From: Vibrio penaeicida
GTDB taxonomy: Bacteria > Pseudomonadota > Gammaproteobacteria > Enterobacterales > Vibrionaceae
Reading direction: 5' to 3'
Assembly: GCF_002933855.1 (NCBI RefSeq)
Contig: NZ_BFAQ01000022.1
Coordinates: 1-64,000 of the forward strand
Length of the DNA: 64,000 nucleotides
Below, piece after piece: positions 45,070-55,994 of the stretch (within the stretch, counting starts at the first letter, position 1; each line of letters starts with the position of its first letter). The position numbers and the translations under genes were made by a program. Below the pieces are notes generated by a model. That model was not told where the DNA came from. It did not search any database and saw nothing but the letters and a program-made list of their open reading frames with translations.

Positions 45070-45951
45070 TCAGCGCTCCAATGAGCGAACCCAATGAGTG
45101 AATGAGGCTATGTGGGGCTCACTCAACTTATAACTGGGGCAAATCAAGTAGTAACCATAAGAGCTGTTTAAGCTCAGATGGAACGGGTTGATGAGTGCTC
45201 CAGAATGGAGTTCTTTTCTCACCATAAAATCTGGTAAAAGGGCGATTCCACAGTTCCGTGCTAGCAAGGGTAAAGACATATAAAAATGTTCAAATGCGAC
45301 TGGGTAGTAATTTGGTGAAATGTGAGTTTGGCTTTTGTTCAGCATTAGCTCCCAAAGCTGCGGGCGGGTAGATTGGGGAAGTAGAGGTAAGCTGAGTACT
45401 TCATCTATCGAGCTGAGATTTCCAACACTTGGATTGGCAACTAAGATGAGCTTTTCTTGAAATAGCCATTCCGAATGCTCATAGTGTTTTGCTATTGGTA
45501 GGCAACGTATTGAAACATCAGCATCTATTCCTCCCTTGGGTAGCCGACCATCTCCGGTGTTCACCGATATTTTTAAGCGTTGATTTTGTGCTAGAAACTT
45601 GTCTATTTCTGGCAGTAGCCAAAGGTTGGCAACAGAAGGGGAGACGTTTAGTTGCAGTAAGTTCGTCTCTGAATGGGTTTGCTGCAATTCGGCACTGGCT
45701 GCTTGAATGGCTTCTAATCCTGGTACGACTTTACTGAGGTACTGGTTCCCTGCTTCTGTCAGTGCCAGCCCACTTCCCTTCCGAATAAATAAGGCTTGCC
45801 CAAGCTGAGATTCAAGCGAGTGAATTTGTTTACTTATTGCCCCTTGGGTAACGTATAGCTGTTTGGCTGCCTCTGAAAAGTTGAGGCACCTTGCAGCAAC
45901 AATAAAGGCTTGAAGCGCTCGGCTAGAGGGGAGGTGTTTGGTCAATTGCAT
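45070..45951 (-). CDS. LysR-family regulator (GcvA-like)
   Basis: Regulator of 293 aa starting MQLTKHLPSSRALQAFIVAA, with helix-turn-helix AAKQLYVTQGAISKQIHSLE and an effector domain (LQLNVSPSVANLWLLPEIDKF). The frame is open further upstream to 46215, across the divergent gene start, but that extension is unlikely. It is divergent from the aminotransferase-BKACE genes, which it probably controls in response to their substrate. Confidence 0.92.
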   Translation of the reverse strand: MQLTKHLPSSRALQAFIVAARCLNFSEAAKQLYVTQGAISKQIHSLESQLGQALFIRKGSGLALTEAGNQYLSKVVPGLEAIQAASAELQQTHSETNLLQLNVSPSVANLWLLPEIDKFLAQNQRLKISVNTGDGRLPKGGIDADVSIRCLPIAKHYEHSEWLFQEKLILVANPSVGNLSSIDEVLSLPLLPQSTRPQLWELMLNKSQTHISPNYYPVAFEHFYMSLPLLARNCGIALLPDFMVRKELHSGALINPFHLSLNSSYGYYLICPSYKLSEPHIASFTHWVRSLER

Positions 45952-46134
45952 GATGGTTACATTCCGTTTGGGTGAACATCTCTCGCTTGTTTTAGAGTTT
46001 AATGGTAATTCACTACTATTCCATTTGCTCATACTGGTGAGAATAATTCGCTTGTTGATAAATCGCAAAGCTTTATCTTGGTTACTAATTGATCGGACGT
46101 TAAGCAATCGGAATAAGGCACATAAGGATTCGCC

Positions 46135-47478
46135 ATGACTCATCTCATTCATCGACATTGCCACCATGTACCTCCTGTAGTGAAAAATGGGCAAGGCATT
46201 TACCTTTATGACCAAAATGGCAAGCGTTATTTAGACGCATGCGGGGGAGCGGCTGTCTCTAACCTCGGTCATAACAACCAGAAAATTAAGAATGCAATGA
46301 TGCGACAAATGGAAGTACTGCCATTTGCTCATAGTGGTTTCTTTACAACTGATGTCGCGGAAAAATTGGCTGACACACTTGTGTCTTTGAGCCCGAATCC
46401 ACTTAACCATGTTTATCTCGTCAGTGGTGGATCGGAGGCTGTCGAATCGGCACTGAAGCTTGCCCGCCAATACTATCTTGAAAAAGGTCAGGGGAGTAAG
46501 TCTCAGTTTATTGCTCGCCAACAAAGCTATCACGGGAATACGTTAGGTGCACTTGGCGTGGGTGGCAATGAATGGCGTCGAGCTCCATTTCGACCGTTGC
46601 TGAAAACGACTCATCATATTTCCCCGTGTTATCCATATCGAGACAAGCTTGAAAGTGAATCCGAATTTGAATATGGGCAACGCGTAGCAAATGAACTTGA
46701 AAGTAAGATACTTGAAGTAGGCGCAGACAACGTGATGGCGTTTGTTGCTGAAACAGTCGTAGGGGCGACGGCGGGTGCATTAGTTCCCGTAGAAGGATAC
46801 CTTGCTCGTATACGTGAAATTTGTAGTCAATATGATGTGTTACTGATATTAGATGAAGTGATGTGTGGGGTCGGTAGGACAGGGTCATTCTTTGCGTTTG
46901 AACAAGAAGATATCGTGCCCGATATTGTGACCGTTGCAAAAGGGCTCGGAGGGGGGTATCAACCCATCGGTGCAGCCATCGTGAGTAGCCAACTCTACAG
47001 AACCATCGCCAATGGTTCCGGTTATTTTCAACATGGGCATACGTTTAATGCACACCCAATGGCTTGTGCTGCTGCATTAGCGACAATCAATGAAATAGTT
47101 GAAGGAAACCGGATTTCAGACGTTCATTCCATCAGTGATTTGCTTTTCAAAAAGCTGAATGAAGCGTTTAGTCATCACCCGAATATAGGTGATATTAGGG
47201 GACGAGGATTGTTTATAGGTATTGAATTTGTAGAAGATAAACAGACGAAAACGCCTTTTTCTTCAAATAGCCAACTGGAAAAGAAAGTGAAGCAATTGGC
47301 GATGGAGGAAGGGTTAATGTGTTACCCAATGAAAGGTACGATTGATGGTCAAAATGGCCACCATGTATTATTAGCACCTCACTTCATCATGACACCATCG
47401 CAGATCTCGGAGTTAGTCGAAAAACTGCAAGTAACCTTTAGCCGACTATTTTCTTTGGAGGCAGTATGCCAGCCATAA
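46135..47478 (+). CDS. Class III PLP-dependent aminotransferase
   Basis: Fold-type I omega-type aminotransferase of 447 aa. PLP-binding residues are visible: GSEAVESALK near 99-108, YHGNTLGALG near 132-141, Asp240 in LILDEVMCGVGRTG and Lys269 in VAKGLGGGYQP. Relatives act on beta- or omega-amino acids, taurine or 4-aminobutyrate. Pairing with a beta-keto acid cleavage enzyme suggests a beta-amino acid whose deamination gives a beta-keto acid. AAGGA lies six bases before the ATG. The next gene starts inside its last codons. Confidence 0.93.
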   Translation: MTHLIHRHCHHVPPVVKNGQGIYLYDQNGKRYLDACGGAAVSNLGHNNQKIKNAMMRQMEVLPFAHSGFFTTDVAEKLADTLVSLSPNPLNHVYLVSGGSEAVESALKLARQYYLEKGQGSKSQFIARQQSYHGNTLGALGVGGNEWRRAPFRPLLKTTHHISPCYPYRDKLESESEFEYGQRVANELESKILEVGADNVMAFVAETVVGATAGALVPVEGYLARIREICSQYDVLLILDEVMCGVGRTGSFFAFEQEDIVPDIVTVAKGLGGGYQPIGAAIVSSQLYRTIANGSGYFQHGHTFNAHPMACAAALATINEIVEGNRISDVHSISDLLFKKLNEAFSHHPNIGDIRGRGLFIGIEFVEDKQTKTPFSSNSQLEKKVKQLAMEEGLMCYPMKGTIDGQNGHHVLLAPHFIMTPSQISELVEKLQVTFSRLFSLEAVCQP

Positions 47479-48284
47479 TCGTTGCTCCAAATGGTGCACG
47501 AAAGATGAAGGTGGATCACCCTAATATCCCCATATCTATAGAAGACGTTGTGAAAGATGTGAAAGCCTGCGCGCAAGCAGGCGCAGCGATGGCACATGTG
47601 CACGCTCGCACGTTAGAAGGAAAGCATACACTTGGGATACGAGAAAACTCCGCTCTGCTTTCTGATCTCAAGGCGGAAATGGGGAATCAAATTCTGATTC
47701 AATTAACCACAGAAGCCGTTGGGCAGTTTTCTCCACTCGAACAAATGACCTTGATTGAAAAAGTTCGTCCGCCAGCGGTGTCGTGTGCAATTAAAGAGCT
47801 GATTCCAGACAAAACATCTGAAGCGACAGCCCGAGATTTTTTCCACTTAGCCAATCAACAAAACATTTTGATACAGTGGATTGTTTATGATCTTAATGAT
47901 CTCACTCGTTATTTTGATCTGCTTAACCGGCAGGTTATCCCCAATACGAACCAGCATTTGTTGATCGTTCTTGGACGCTACCACAAACATTTGGAATCTC
48001 ATCCCGCCGATCTACTGCCCATGCTGACTCCGCAACTTCTGAGTTCGGATATTGCTTGGGGAGTGTGCGCTTTTGGGCGATTGGAACAGCAATGCCTTAT
48101 CTCTGCTATGTTATTAGGTGGAGATGCACGGGTTGGGTTTGAAAATAATCATTTTTTACCAAATGGAGAATTGTCTCCGGGAAACGAGTATCAAGTCGCT
48201 CAACTTGTACAGCAAGCGAACGCACTCAACGTGAATGTGATCAATGCTAGAAAATTTGAGTCAATATTGAGATGTGATGAATAA
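47466..48284 (+). CDS. Beta-keto acid cleavage enzyme (BKACE, DUF849)
   Basis: Zinc-dependent TIM-barrel enzyme of 272 aa. It condenses a beta-keto acid with acetyl-CoA to give acetoacetate and a new acyl-CoA. The N-terminal IIVAPNGARKM and zinc ligands His44/His46 in AHVHARTLEG are seen, and the late Glu of the family in VGFENNHFLPNGEL near 219-232. The substrate varies widely in the family. The 13-base overlap with the aminotransferase gene means coupled translation, and GGAGG precedes the ATG. Confidence 0.9.
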   Translation: MPAIIVAPNGARKMKVDHPNIPISIEDVVKDVKACAQAGAAMAHVHARTLEGKHTLGIRENSALLSDLKAEMGNQILIQLTTEAVGQFSPLEQMTLIEKVRPPAVSCAIKELIPDKTSEATARDFFHLANQQNILIQWIVYDLNDLTRYFDLLNRQVIPNTNQHLLIVLGRYHKHLESHPADLLPMLTPQLLSSDIAWGVCAFGRLEQQCLISAMLLGGDARVGFENNHFLPNGELSPGNEYQVAQLVQQANALNVNVINARKFESILRCDE

Positions 48285-48425
48285 CTTCATGTTTTACGAT
48301 GAAAATTTCGCATACTAAATTAGACTATGTTATTTGTTAAAGTTGTAAAACTTACGTAAACGGAACTATGTTTCCAGAGACAGAAACGCATGTGTGTGCA
48401 TGCTAACCAACAGAAGGAAAGGGAT

Positions 48426-49400
48426 ATGACGTTCTTGAAAACGGCTTGTGTTGTGATGGGGTTGACTGGTGCATTGGGTTTAGCAACAACCGCGAACGCA
48501 GCTGATGACTTTGTAACTATTGGTACAGGTGGCGTAACAGGTGTTTACTACCCAACGGGAGGCGCTATTTGTCGTCTGGTGAATAAAGGGCGCAAAGACC
48601 ATGGTATTCGCTGTTCTGTAGAGAGTACTGGTGGTTCGGTTTATAACATCAACACGATTCGTGCTGGCGAATTGGATTTGGGTATTGCTCAATCAGATTG
48701 GCAGTATCATGCATATAATGGTTCAAGTAAGTTTGAGGACAAAGGACCATTTAAGGATCTTCGTGCTGTATTTTCTGTACACCCAGAACCGTTTACTGTC
48801 GTAGCGCGTGCAGATGCAGGCATTAAGACATTTGAAGATCTAAAAGGTAAACGAGTAAACATCGGTAACCCAGGCTCAGGTCAGCGCGGTACGATGGAAG
48901 TACTAATGGGCGAGCTAGGTTGGACAATGAAAGACTTTAAACTTGCTTCAGAACTGAAAGCTTCTGAGCAGTCTAAAGCACTTTGTGACAACAAAATTGA
49001 TGCAATGATCTACACAGTTGGTCACCCAAGTGGTGCAATCAAAGAAGCGACAACTTCTTGTGACAGTGTGATTGTAGAAGTAAGTGGTCCTACTGTGGCG
49101 AAACTTATTGCAGATAACAGCTTCTACCGCGTAGCAACCATCCCTGGTGGTATGTACCGCGGCAATGCGGAAGATGTACAAACATTCGGTGTTGGTGCAA
49201 CGTTCGTAAGCTCTACTGATGTAAAAGAGAAAGTGGTATATGAAATCGTGAAAGCGGTATTCGAAAACTTCGATACCTTTAAACGCCTTCACCCTGCATT
49301 CAACAACTTGAAAAAAGAAGAAATGGCAAAAGATGGTCTGTCTGCGCCTCTTCATGCTGGTGCAGCTAAATACTACAAAGAAGCGGGCTTAGTGAAATAA
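48426..49400 (+). CDS. TAXI-family TRAP-type solute-binding protein
   Basis: Periplasmic receptor of 324 aa with a signal peptide (ending TTANA). The TAXI hallmark is [20 protein letters not shown] near 27-46, and [21 protein letters not shown] lies in the middle. TAXI receptors feed fused TRAP permeases, often with dicarboxylate-like or glutamate-like ligands, but no TRAP permease is in this window. ATG 48426 has AAAGGGAT upstream; an earlier in-frame start at 48390 is unlikely. It probably brings in the substrate for the preceding catabolic genes. Confidence 0.9.
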   Translation: MTFLKTACVVMGLTGALGLATTANAADDFVTIGTGGVTGVYYPTGGAICRLVNKGRKDHGIRCSVESTGGSVYNINTIRAGELDLGIAQSDWQYHAYNGSSKFEDKGPFKDLRAVFSVHPEPFTVVARADAGIKTFEDLKGKRVNIGNPGSGQRGTMEVLMGELGWTMKDFKLASELKASEQSKALCDNKIDAMIYTVGHPSGAIKEATTSCDSVIVEVSGPTVAKLIADNSFYRVATIPGGMYRGNAEDVQTFGVGATFVSSTDVKEKVVYEIVKAVFENFDTFKRLHPAFNNLKKEEMAKDGLSAPLHAGAAKYYKEAGLVK

Positions 49401-49420
49401 ATCACGTCGCTTTTTGTTCA

Positions 49421-49449
49421 AAACCCGCTTAACTAAGCGGGTTTTTTTA
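49421..49449 (+). terminator. Rho-independent terminator
   Basis: AAACCCGC/GCGGGTTT (49421-49428 with 49437-49444) around TTAACTAA, followed by a T-run; it ends the TAXI gene transcript. Confidence 0.92.
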
Positions 49450-49581
49450 TCCCTGATATTTTTTTTGTCTCTGATAAACAGTGAAAGTCGTTCAGCCGTA
49501 CGTGATGTTTTTTTCTTTACGGCTCAACGTATTCAATCTATTGGTAATTTACACATAATGCGTGATGACTGTCTATACTGA

Positions 49582-50628
49582 ATGAAAGGTATGATTGAGA
49601 TGGAATTTACTATGCTAATAGCTCTCTTTAAACAAGCCGTGGCGCGAGTTCTCATAGCGCCTGCTCTTTTGCTTGTCTTTTCTATCCCCAGTGCAATTGC
49701 AGAAGAAAATAATAAACGAACCTATTATTTTGTAGGCGCTTTTTTAGCTCACCCCTATGTCCGTGATATCAAGTTAGGCTTTAAATACGCCAGCAAGAAA
49801 CTGAATGTGAATATTGCCACGCTTGGACCCCAAGGACCGGATTGGGATGCTCAATATAAAGCAATGGAAACCGCCATTGCCGCCAACCCTGACGGTATTA
49901 TCGTCCCTCTTTGGGTGGATAATGTCGTGCCATTAATAGTGGAAGCAAGAAAGAAAGGCATCGAAGTCATAGCTATTGAAGCGGCACCTGAAAACCACAA
50001 TGCCAATACCTATATTGGGTTGGATAACTATCAGGCAGGTCTCTTAACAGCCCGTGAGCTCGTACGTATTGGTGGTAATAAAGGTAAGCTCGGTTTAGTT
50101 CTTAATTTAGCCAGTAATACAGCCTTAAAAAAACAAGGTGTCATCGATGGCTTAAAAGATACGGAATGGGAAATCGTTGCTGAAGTGGACGACAAAACCA
50201 ATACCGATCAAGCGAGTCAAGTCACCATGAAGCTATTACGTGACCATCCCGATCTTAGTGGGTTAATAGGACTGAATTCCAGCTCTGGTGTAGGGATAGG
50301 AAATGCGATAGGCCAGCTAGGATTAATGGACAAAGATTTGGCAATAGTAGTCCATGATCGGGAAGACACGGTTCTCGAATTTATAGAAAGCGGTGTGATT
50401 GATTCTTCTATCGTAGCGAAAACGGCAATGATGAGTTATCTCTCTATTTCCCTATTGGAGGATTATCACAACCGAATAGATGATGACATTCCAGTAGCTA
50501 ATGATATCTCATCCATTGGCATCACGCTGCTTCCTGAAGTAGTGAACATTGGTGCGGTCGTCGTCAATCAAGAAAATGTTGCTCATTTTTTACGAAAAAA
50601 TCTAGTAAATAGCTGGAAGGCTAAATGA
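49582..50628 (+). CDS. Periplasmic sugar-type binding protein of a sensing system
   Basis: RbsB/LacI-type type I periplasmic binding protein (Peripla_BP_4) of about 348 aa. The signal peptide ends at SAIA, followed by [28 protein letters not shown] near 98-110 and [16 protein letters not shown] near 145-160. Its stop overlaps the sensor-kinase start (ATGA) and no permease or ATPase accompanies it, so it is likely a ligand receptor for the kinase, as LuxP is for LuxQ or TorT for TorS. The true start may be any of four nearby ATGs (49582-49612). Confidence 0.85.
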   Translation: MKGMIEMEFTMLIALFKQAVARVLIAPALLLVFSIPSAIAEENNKRTYYFVGAFLAHPYVRDIKLGFKYASKKLNVNIATLGPQGPDWDAQYKAMETAIAANPDGIIVPLWVDNVVPLIVEARKKGIEVIAIEAAPENHNANTYIGLDNYQAGLLTARELVRIGGNKGKLGLVLNLASNTALKKQGVIDGLKDTEWEIVAEVDDKTNTDQASQVTMKLLRDHPDLSGLIGLNSSSGVGIGNAIGQLGLMDKDLAIVVHDREDTVLEFIESGVIDSSIVAKTAMMSYLSISLLEDYHNRIDDDIPVANDISSIGITLLPEVVNIGAVVVNQENVAHFLRKNLVNSWKAK

Positions 50629-53303
50629 CCTTTAAAACCAAACTTTTTGTTTTTACTCCGCTATTGGTCGCGCTCACAATCGTCCTTTCGATTGTCGCTT
50701 CCAATGTGCTGATGAGAAGTGAGATTAATCGTCAAAATGAGGCGCGTTTGCATAACGCCACAAGCTCTCTGCAAAGACGAATTTCAGATGACTTTCCTCA
50801 TATTCATCGCCAATATGAAGCCTTTCGCAATAGTGGATCTACACAATTCTTAATGGGTGTGGAGCGAGGTAGTATTTTTACGGCTGAAGATTTTATTGGC
50901 GTACTCACTTTCTACCCAGATGTTCGGGAGTACTTACTTGAGTTTTCTCGTCTTTATGATATTTCCAGCTATGCGATTTACCTACCGGCTGATCCTAATT
51001 CTTCTTCCCCAGTATTTGATGAAAACGTCAACTATCTCTACGCGCAATTCAATGGTCAATTAGATGGGCTCATCATCAATGAAACCACATTGATTCGTTG
51101 GGACTCGCGTAACTTTTTACGTAAAAAAAACATCGAACCCATTCTTAACTTTCCGAAGAAATTTGTTGGATCTGCTCGAACAGAATTAACGACATTGTCG
51201 GACGGCAGTATAGGTATTAGCTACAGCTTCGAACTTGATAACGGCGGTGTGTTGGTATTGCAAAGGAGTTGGGATTTTGACTTGGCGATTCAGGAAGTGG
51301 ACTTAGGGGTAGAAATCACCTTATACGATGAATCTAGAAATCGAATAGACGGCTCTAATTTGTTTACAAAACTTGAAGACGATATTCGAATTGGTACAGG
51401 GAAAAAGCAGTTAGACCTTAAAGATATTGATGGGCAGACTCACACGGGTCTTGCATCCACCATTAAAGATAAAGGTGTTGTGCTTGGGTATTTGGTTACC
51501 TCTATTTCTCAACAAGTCATAGAGGACGCCACCAAGCGTGTTGCCGTATTGCTGATCGTTTCTGGTTTGGTTTTAGTCCTGCTTGCTGCAGCGATTGCTA
51601 TCTTAATGGCGCGCTCTTTCATTGAGCCGATTTCCCAGCTAATTAAAGACTTTAGTGCGATTGCTAACGGTAACATCAATCACAAAATCAATATCACCCG
51701 ACGTGACGAATTCGGTGAATTAGCCCGTAATTTTTACTTCATGCAAAGTGCCATAAAAGACAACATCACCGAGCTGAATCTAAAGATTCAGGAGCGAGAT
51801 GTTGCAGAAAGAAAAGTTAGAAAGCTCAATGAAGAATTAGAAGACCGGGTGATGTTAAGAACGGAAGAATTGCGTCATGCGGTTAATGAAATGGAGAAAG
51901 CCAAAGAAGGCGCTGAAAAAGCGAACCAAGCCAAGTCTGAGTTTTTGGCCAATATGTCCCATGAAATCCGCACTCCGATGAATGCGATCCTTGGATTTTC
52001 TGAAATTCTTCATTCAGAAGAAGCTAACCCTAAAAAGCTCAACTTCATCAATAAAATCAGAACATCAGGCAAAGCGCTTCTTCATCTTATTAATGATGTT
52101 TTGGATTTGTCAAAAGTGGAAGCCGGTAAACTTGAATTTCATATGGCGCCTACATCAGTGTCCAAAATGTTTGAAGAATTGCACGATATGTTCGACCACA
52201 AGGCGACCAGTAGTAATCTTGCGCTTATCTATGAAATCGAAAAAGGTATGCCCGAAAGTCTGCTTATGGATGAAAACCGATTACGGCAGGTCTTCATCAA
52301 CCTGATTGGTAATGCCGTAAAGTTCACCACGCAAGGTTTTGTAAAAGTCACGGCTCGAGCTGTTCCTGTCGAAGAAGACTTTAGGCTGGAATTTGAGATA
52401 GAAGATACAGGGATAGGGATTAAAAAAGACCAGATAGACAAAATATTTGGATCATTTGAGCAGGCAGAAGCAACGGAAAGCCGCTTTGGTGGAACAGGTT
52501 TAGGGCTTGCCATTAGTAAACAAATCATTGAATTACTGGGAGGACAAATTTCGGTCTCTAGCGAATTTGGTTCAGGTACAACGTTCAGTGTGACTCTGCC
52601 ATTGGTTAAGCCAGCTAAAGCGATTGAAGGAGAGGCAACCCCTGTAGATGAAAACCTCATTGTTTCATTTGAACCTGCCAAAATTTTGATAGCGGATGAC
52701 GTGGATTATAACCAAGAAATTCTGGCTCAGTTTTTAACGGATTTCCCATTCACGATTGACTATGCCGATGATGGCATCCAAATGCTAGAAAGGGTAGAGA
52801 AGTGCGCGCCCGACTTGATTTTGATGGATATAAAAATGCCCAATATGGATGGTCGAGAAGCATCTGAAATATTGAAAAATGATACTCGCTATCAGGATAT
52901 ACCAATTATTGCCGTGACGGCGTCTGCATTGTCGGAATCACTCGAAAGTCACATAAAGCATTGTGAAGGCTGTATCACGAAACCTGTTGATAGAGATAGT
53001 CTTATAGAGGAGCTTAAGAAATTCCTTGCCTATACTAATGTGAGTAGGGTGGGGAATGGCGCAGTAGCATTGCAATCACAATCTATTGAAGTAGAAGGGG
53101 AAATAAGAGTACCTAGTGGGGAAGTGCTTTCCAATATTCGAACATTAGCTGTCGATGGGTTTATAGATGACATCCAAGATATGGTGCAGCCTCTTGCAAA
53201 TGATTTCCCAGAGTTTACAGAACGCGTCGTTAAATTCGCTCACGAGTTTGATGATCAGAAAATAATCGATATGGTGGATGATTACATTAATGAGCGACCA
53301 TGA
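50625..53303 (+). CDS. Hybrid sensor histidine kinase
   Basis: Inner membrane kinase of 892 aa. TM1 is near 8-28, a periplasmic sensor of about 275 residues follows, TM2 is near 306-329, then HAMP 331-383 and a coiled coil to 435. HisKA carries His446 (MSHEIRTP) and the ATPase domain has N box NLIGNAVKF and [10 protein letters not shown] receiver domain at about 686-795 has Asp735 in [13 protein letters not shown]. The C-terminal 90 residues contain no obvious Hpt histidine. It is coupled by ATGA to the binding protein and by overlap to the next gene, so phosphate may pass to that protein. Confidence 0.93.
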   Translation: MTFKTKLFVFTPLLVALTIVLSIVASNVLMRSEINRQNEARLHNATSSLQRRISDDFPHIHRQYEAFRNSGSTQFLMGVERGSIFTAEDFIGVLTFYPDVREYLLEFSRLYDISSYAIYLPADPNSSSPVFDENVNYLYAQFNGQLDGLIINETTLIRWDSRNFLRKKNIEPILNFPKKFVGSARTELTTLSDGSIGISYSFELDNGGVLVLQRSWDFDLAIQEVDLGVEITLYDESRNRIDGSNLFTKLEDDIRIGTGKKQLDLKDIDGQTHTGLASTIKDKGVVLGYLVTSISQQVIEDATKRVAVLLIVSGLVLVLLAAAIAILMARSFIEPISQLIKDFSAIANGNINHKINITRRDEFGELARNFYFMQSAIKDNITELNLKIQERDVAERKVRKLNEELEDRVMLRTEELRHAVNEMEKAKEGAEKANQAKSEFLANMSHEIRTPMNAILGFSEILHSEEANPKKLNFINKIRTSGKALLHLINDVLDLSKVEAGKLEFHMAPTSVSKMFEELHDMFDHKATSSNLALIYEIEKGMPESLLMDENRLRQVFINLIGNAVKFTTQGFVKVTARAVPVEEDFRLEFEIEDTGIGIKKDQIDKIFGSFEQAEATESRFGGTGLGLAISKQIIELLGGQISVSSEFGSGTTFSVTLPLVKPAKAIEGEATPVDENLIVSFEPAKILIADDVDYNQEILAQFLTDFPFTIDYADDGIQMLERVEKCAPDLILMDIKMPNMDGREASEILKNDTRYQDIPIIAVTASALSESLESHIKHCEGCITKPVDRDSLIEELKKFLAYTNVSRVGNGAVALQSQSIEVEGEIRVPSGEVLSNIRTLAVDGFIDDIQDMVQPLANDFPEFTERVVKFAHEFDDQKIIDMVDDYINERP

Positions 53304-54486
53304 TATTTCAATACTTATAGTGGACGATAGCCCATCAAATTTAGGTGTCGCTTCCGGCTTTTTAAGAGAGCTGGGTTATAAGATTGCCACTGCAAATAAT
53401 GGTAGAACTGCATTAAATCGGGTAGAGAGAATCAAGCCTTCGTTGATTCTTTTGGACGTAAATATGCCTGAGATGAATGGTTTTGAAGTCTGCCAAATTC
53501 TTAACAGCAACCCTGAATTCGTTGATATTCCAATCATTTTTCTTACAGCGTTAACAGACCAAGATGCGAAAGAAAAAGCCTTCTCTTCTGGCGCAGTGGA
53601 TTACATAAGTAAACCTTTTCAAAAGAAAGAGCTGATTGCTCGCGTGCAAAATCATTTGAGTATTAGCCAATCTAAAAGAGAGCTTGAGAATTTAGTTCAA
53701 GAAAAGACAGATGCGCTAATTCAGCTTAGAAGCACGCAAAATAAGTTGGTGGAATCTGAGAAAATGGCCTCATTGGCTAAGTTAGTGTCTGGTGTGGCTC
53801 ATGAAATGAATACGCCTATAGGGAATTGTATCAGTACATTTTCAGCTATAAGAGACACCATTGATACGTTAGAAAATTCGATTGAAAGCGGTGCTCTTTC
53901 TAAGAGCAATATGGTCTCAACGTTAGAATCTATACGTGATTTCACCACGATTGGCCTTAACAATACATCGAAGCAATCTCGCTTGATCGATTCATTTAGG
54001 GAATTGGACGCCGTCGGTGCCGAAACCCGAGTTCAACCAGTGAACGTTGGGCGTTTTATGACAGAAGGTTTGGAGTCGGTCGCAACAAGGGAAGAGCTAG
54101 GGGTGAGCTTCAAAGTGGAGTGCGATCCCGCACTTACAGTCAAACTCAACACTTGGATTGTTCATGATGTTCTACAAAAGCTGGTTACCAATACCTATCA
54201 CCACGGCTTTTCTGGAGACAATCATGGGGAAATATGGGTCAATGTACGTCACAATAATGGGCAATTAGAAGTGGATTACAGTGATGATGGGCGTGGTGTT
54301 TCTTCTGATGTAGAGGAAACATTATTTGAACCTTTCATTACTACGGAGAGGAGTCAGGGATTCGTCGGGCTCGGATTACATGTCGCCTATATTTTGGTTA
54401 CTCAATACCTCAAAGGGCGAATTGAGCTGATAAAATCGTCAAAAGGAGCACGCTTTACCTTTTGTTTTCCATGCGAAATATCCTAG
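53290..54486 (+). CDS. Receiver-histidine kinase fusion
   Basis: Cytoplasmic protein of 398 aa. The N-terminal receiver has Asp56 in [14 protein letters not shown] coiled coil at 125-160 follows, then a phospho-acceptor helix with His171 ([11 protein letters not shown]) and an ATPase domain ([29 protein letters not shown]). No DNA-binding output is present, so the final target is elsewhere. It starts inside the end of the hybrid kinase gene (13-base overlap with the stop). Such fusions often sit between a hybrid kinase and a distant output regulator. Confidence 0.9.
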   Translation: MSDHDISILIVDDSPSNLGVASGFLRELGYKIATANNGRTALNRVERIKPSLILLDVNMPEMNGFEVCQILNSNPEFVDIPIIFLTALTDQDAKEKAFSSGAVDYISKPFQKKELIARVQNHLSISQSKRELENLVQEKTDALIQLRSTQNKLVESEKMASLAKLVSGVAHEMNTPIGNCISTFSAIRDTIDTLENSIESGALSKSNMVSTLESIRDFTTIGLNNTSKQSRLIDSFRELDAVGAETRVQPVNVGRFMTEGLESVATREELGVSFKVECDPALTVKLNTWIVHDVLQKLVTNTYHHGFSGDNHGEIWVNVRHNNGQLEVDYSDDGRGVSSDVEETLFEPFITTERSQGFVGLGLHVAYILVTQYLKGRIELIKSSKGARFTFCFPCEIS

Positions 54487-54549
54487 TGAATGTTGCAACT
54501 TGTGAACAAATTGTTGGTTTTGTATACAAGAATTGTGCTCAAAATAATG

Positions 54550-54565
54550 ATGCAAACGATTAACT
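54550..54565 (+). promoter_or_regulatory. PurR-like box before the BMP gene
   Basis: ATGCAAACGATTAACT keeps the perfect left half GCAAACG of the PurR operator and a degenerate right half, like codBA-type sites. It lies about 140 bases before the binding-protein start. Confidence 0.4.
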
Positions 54566-54704
54566 ATTGTTCGAATTGAATATGTTCTTCTTCACAGTCG
54601 TGAATCATGTCAAGAATCTGTAAAAAATTGGGCGATAATTACACAGGTAATTGGGGATAGGTGCTAATTTTACTACTTTATACCAAATGACATGGAGAAA
54701 TTGG

Positions 54705-55703
54705 ATGATGACCTTTAAGTCAGTCGCGGTAGGTGTAGCGCTTGGACTAGCAACTTTTGCTTCTCAAGCAGCAGATTTTAAACCGTCAGTGATCTTTGAT
54801 ATGGGCGGTAAATTTGATAAATCTTTCAACCAAGCGGCTTACAATGGTGCGGAAGCATTTAAGAAGGACACAGGAATTAAGTACGGTGAGTTTGAAATCA
54901 CTAACGAAGCACAACGTGAGCAAGCAATGTTGCGTTTGGCTCAACGTGGTCATGATCCTATTGTGGCAGTTGGTTTCCAGCAAGCACCTATCGTTGAAAA
55001 AGTAGCGAAGCAATTTCCAAAAACGAATTTCGTTATTATCGATTCAGTGGTAGACCTTCCAAACGTTCGTAGTGTTGTGTTTAAAGAACACGAAGGTTCT
55101 TTCCTTGTAGGTGCTCTAGCGGCAATGAAGAGTGAATCAAACGCTGTTGGCTTTGTAGGCGGTATGGATATCCCTCTTATTCGTAAGTTTGCTTGTGGTT
55201 ATGAGCAAGGTGCGAAATACATCAGCAAAGACACGAAAGTTGTGCAAAACATGACAGGTTCTACGCCTGCAGCATGGAACAACCCAACGAAAGGTGCTGA
55301 ACTGGCTAAGTCTCAGTTCGACCAAGGTGTTGACGTTGTTTACGCAGCTGCTGGTGGTACTGGCGTTGGTGTTTATCAAGCCGCAGTTGATGAGAAAAAA
55401 TACGCGATCGGCGTAGATTCAAACCAAAACCACCTTCACCCTGGCGTGATGCTAACGTCTATGGTTAAGCGTGTGGATGTTGCTGTTAAAGATGCATTTA
55501 TGGATGCTTACGCAGGTAAATTTACTTCAGGTGTTCAATCTCTAGGCCTGAAAGAAGAAGGTGTAGCGTGGGCTCTTGATGAGCACAATGGCAGCCTAAT
55601 TGGTCCAGACATGGCGTCGAAAGTAGAACAAATCCGTGACGACATTATCGCGGGTAAAGTTGTTGTTCACGATTACTTCTCAAATAGCGCTTGTACTTAC
55701 TAA
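54705..55703 (+). CDS. BMP-family nucleoside-binding lipoprotein/protein
   Basis: Periplasmic binding protein of 332 aa of the BMP (PnrA/TmpC) family, which binds purine nucleosides. A signal peptide is followed by PSVIFDMGGKFDKSFNQAAY near 23-42, with the conserved DKSFN ligand motif, and later GFVGGMDIPLIRKF and AAAGGTGVGVYQAA. No lipobox is obvious, so it is probably free in the periplasm. ATG 54705 has GGAG seven bases upstream. It is the first gene of a nucleoside ABC importer whose other genes start 290 bases downstream, after a terminator. Confidence 0.92.
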   Translation: MMTFKSVAVGVALGLATFASQAADFKPSVIFDMGGKFDKSFNQAAYNGAEAFKKDTGIKYGEFEITNEAQREQAMLRLAQRGHDPIVAVGFQQAPIVEKVAKQFPKTNFVIIDSVVDLPNVRSVVFKEHEGSFLVGALAAMKSESNAVGFVGGMDIPLIRKFACGYEQGAKYISKDTKVVQNMTGSTPAAWNNPTKGAELAKSQFDQGVDVVYAAAGGTGVGVYQAAVDEKKYAIGVDSNQNHLHPGVMLTSMVKRVDVAVKDAFMDAYAGKFTSGVQSLGLKEEGVAWALDEHNGSLIGPDMASKVEQIRDDIIAGKVVVHDYFSNSACTY

Positions 55704-55720
55704 TATACTAGTAAGAAATG

Positions 55721-55755
55721 CCGGACATGGCTGATCTGTGTCCGGTTTTTTATTT
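55721..55755 (+). terminator. Terminator between BMP gene and ABC genes
   Basis: CCGGACA/TGTCCGG (55721-55727 with 55739-55745) followed by a six-T run. Read-through could supply the downstream ABC genes at a lower level than the binding protein. Confidence 0.85.
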
Positions 55756-55994
55756 TCTGAACCCCAAGTATTGAATATAAATATAATTGTCAATACTGGT
55801 GGTGCGGTGGCAGATGTTGCTGGATTATATTGCGAGAATAAGCGATAGAAAATGAAGAAATAATTCGATGAATTGAATTCAACGAGCTTTTCAAAAATCG
55901 CATTTATAATCTTAAAGTCTAAATATTTGTCGTTGCAAAGATACACAAAAACCAACGTTAGTTATCGATTCATTCAGTCACTCAGGGAGAGAGA

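Noticed and set aside
48948..49355. 135-codon frame antisense to the TAXI gene
   Set aside because: It is the shadow of a well-supported gene and has no initiation signal.
52229..52681. 150-codon frame antisense to the hybrid kinase
   Set aside because: It is the shadow of the kinase ATPase region.
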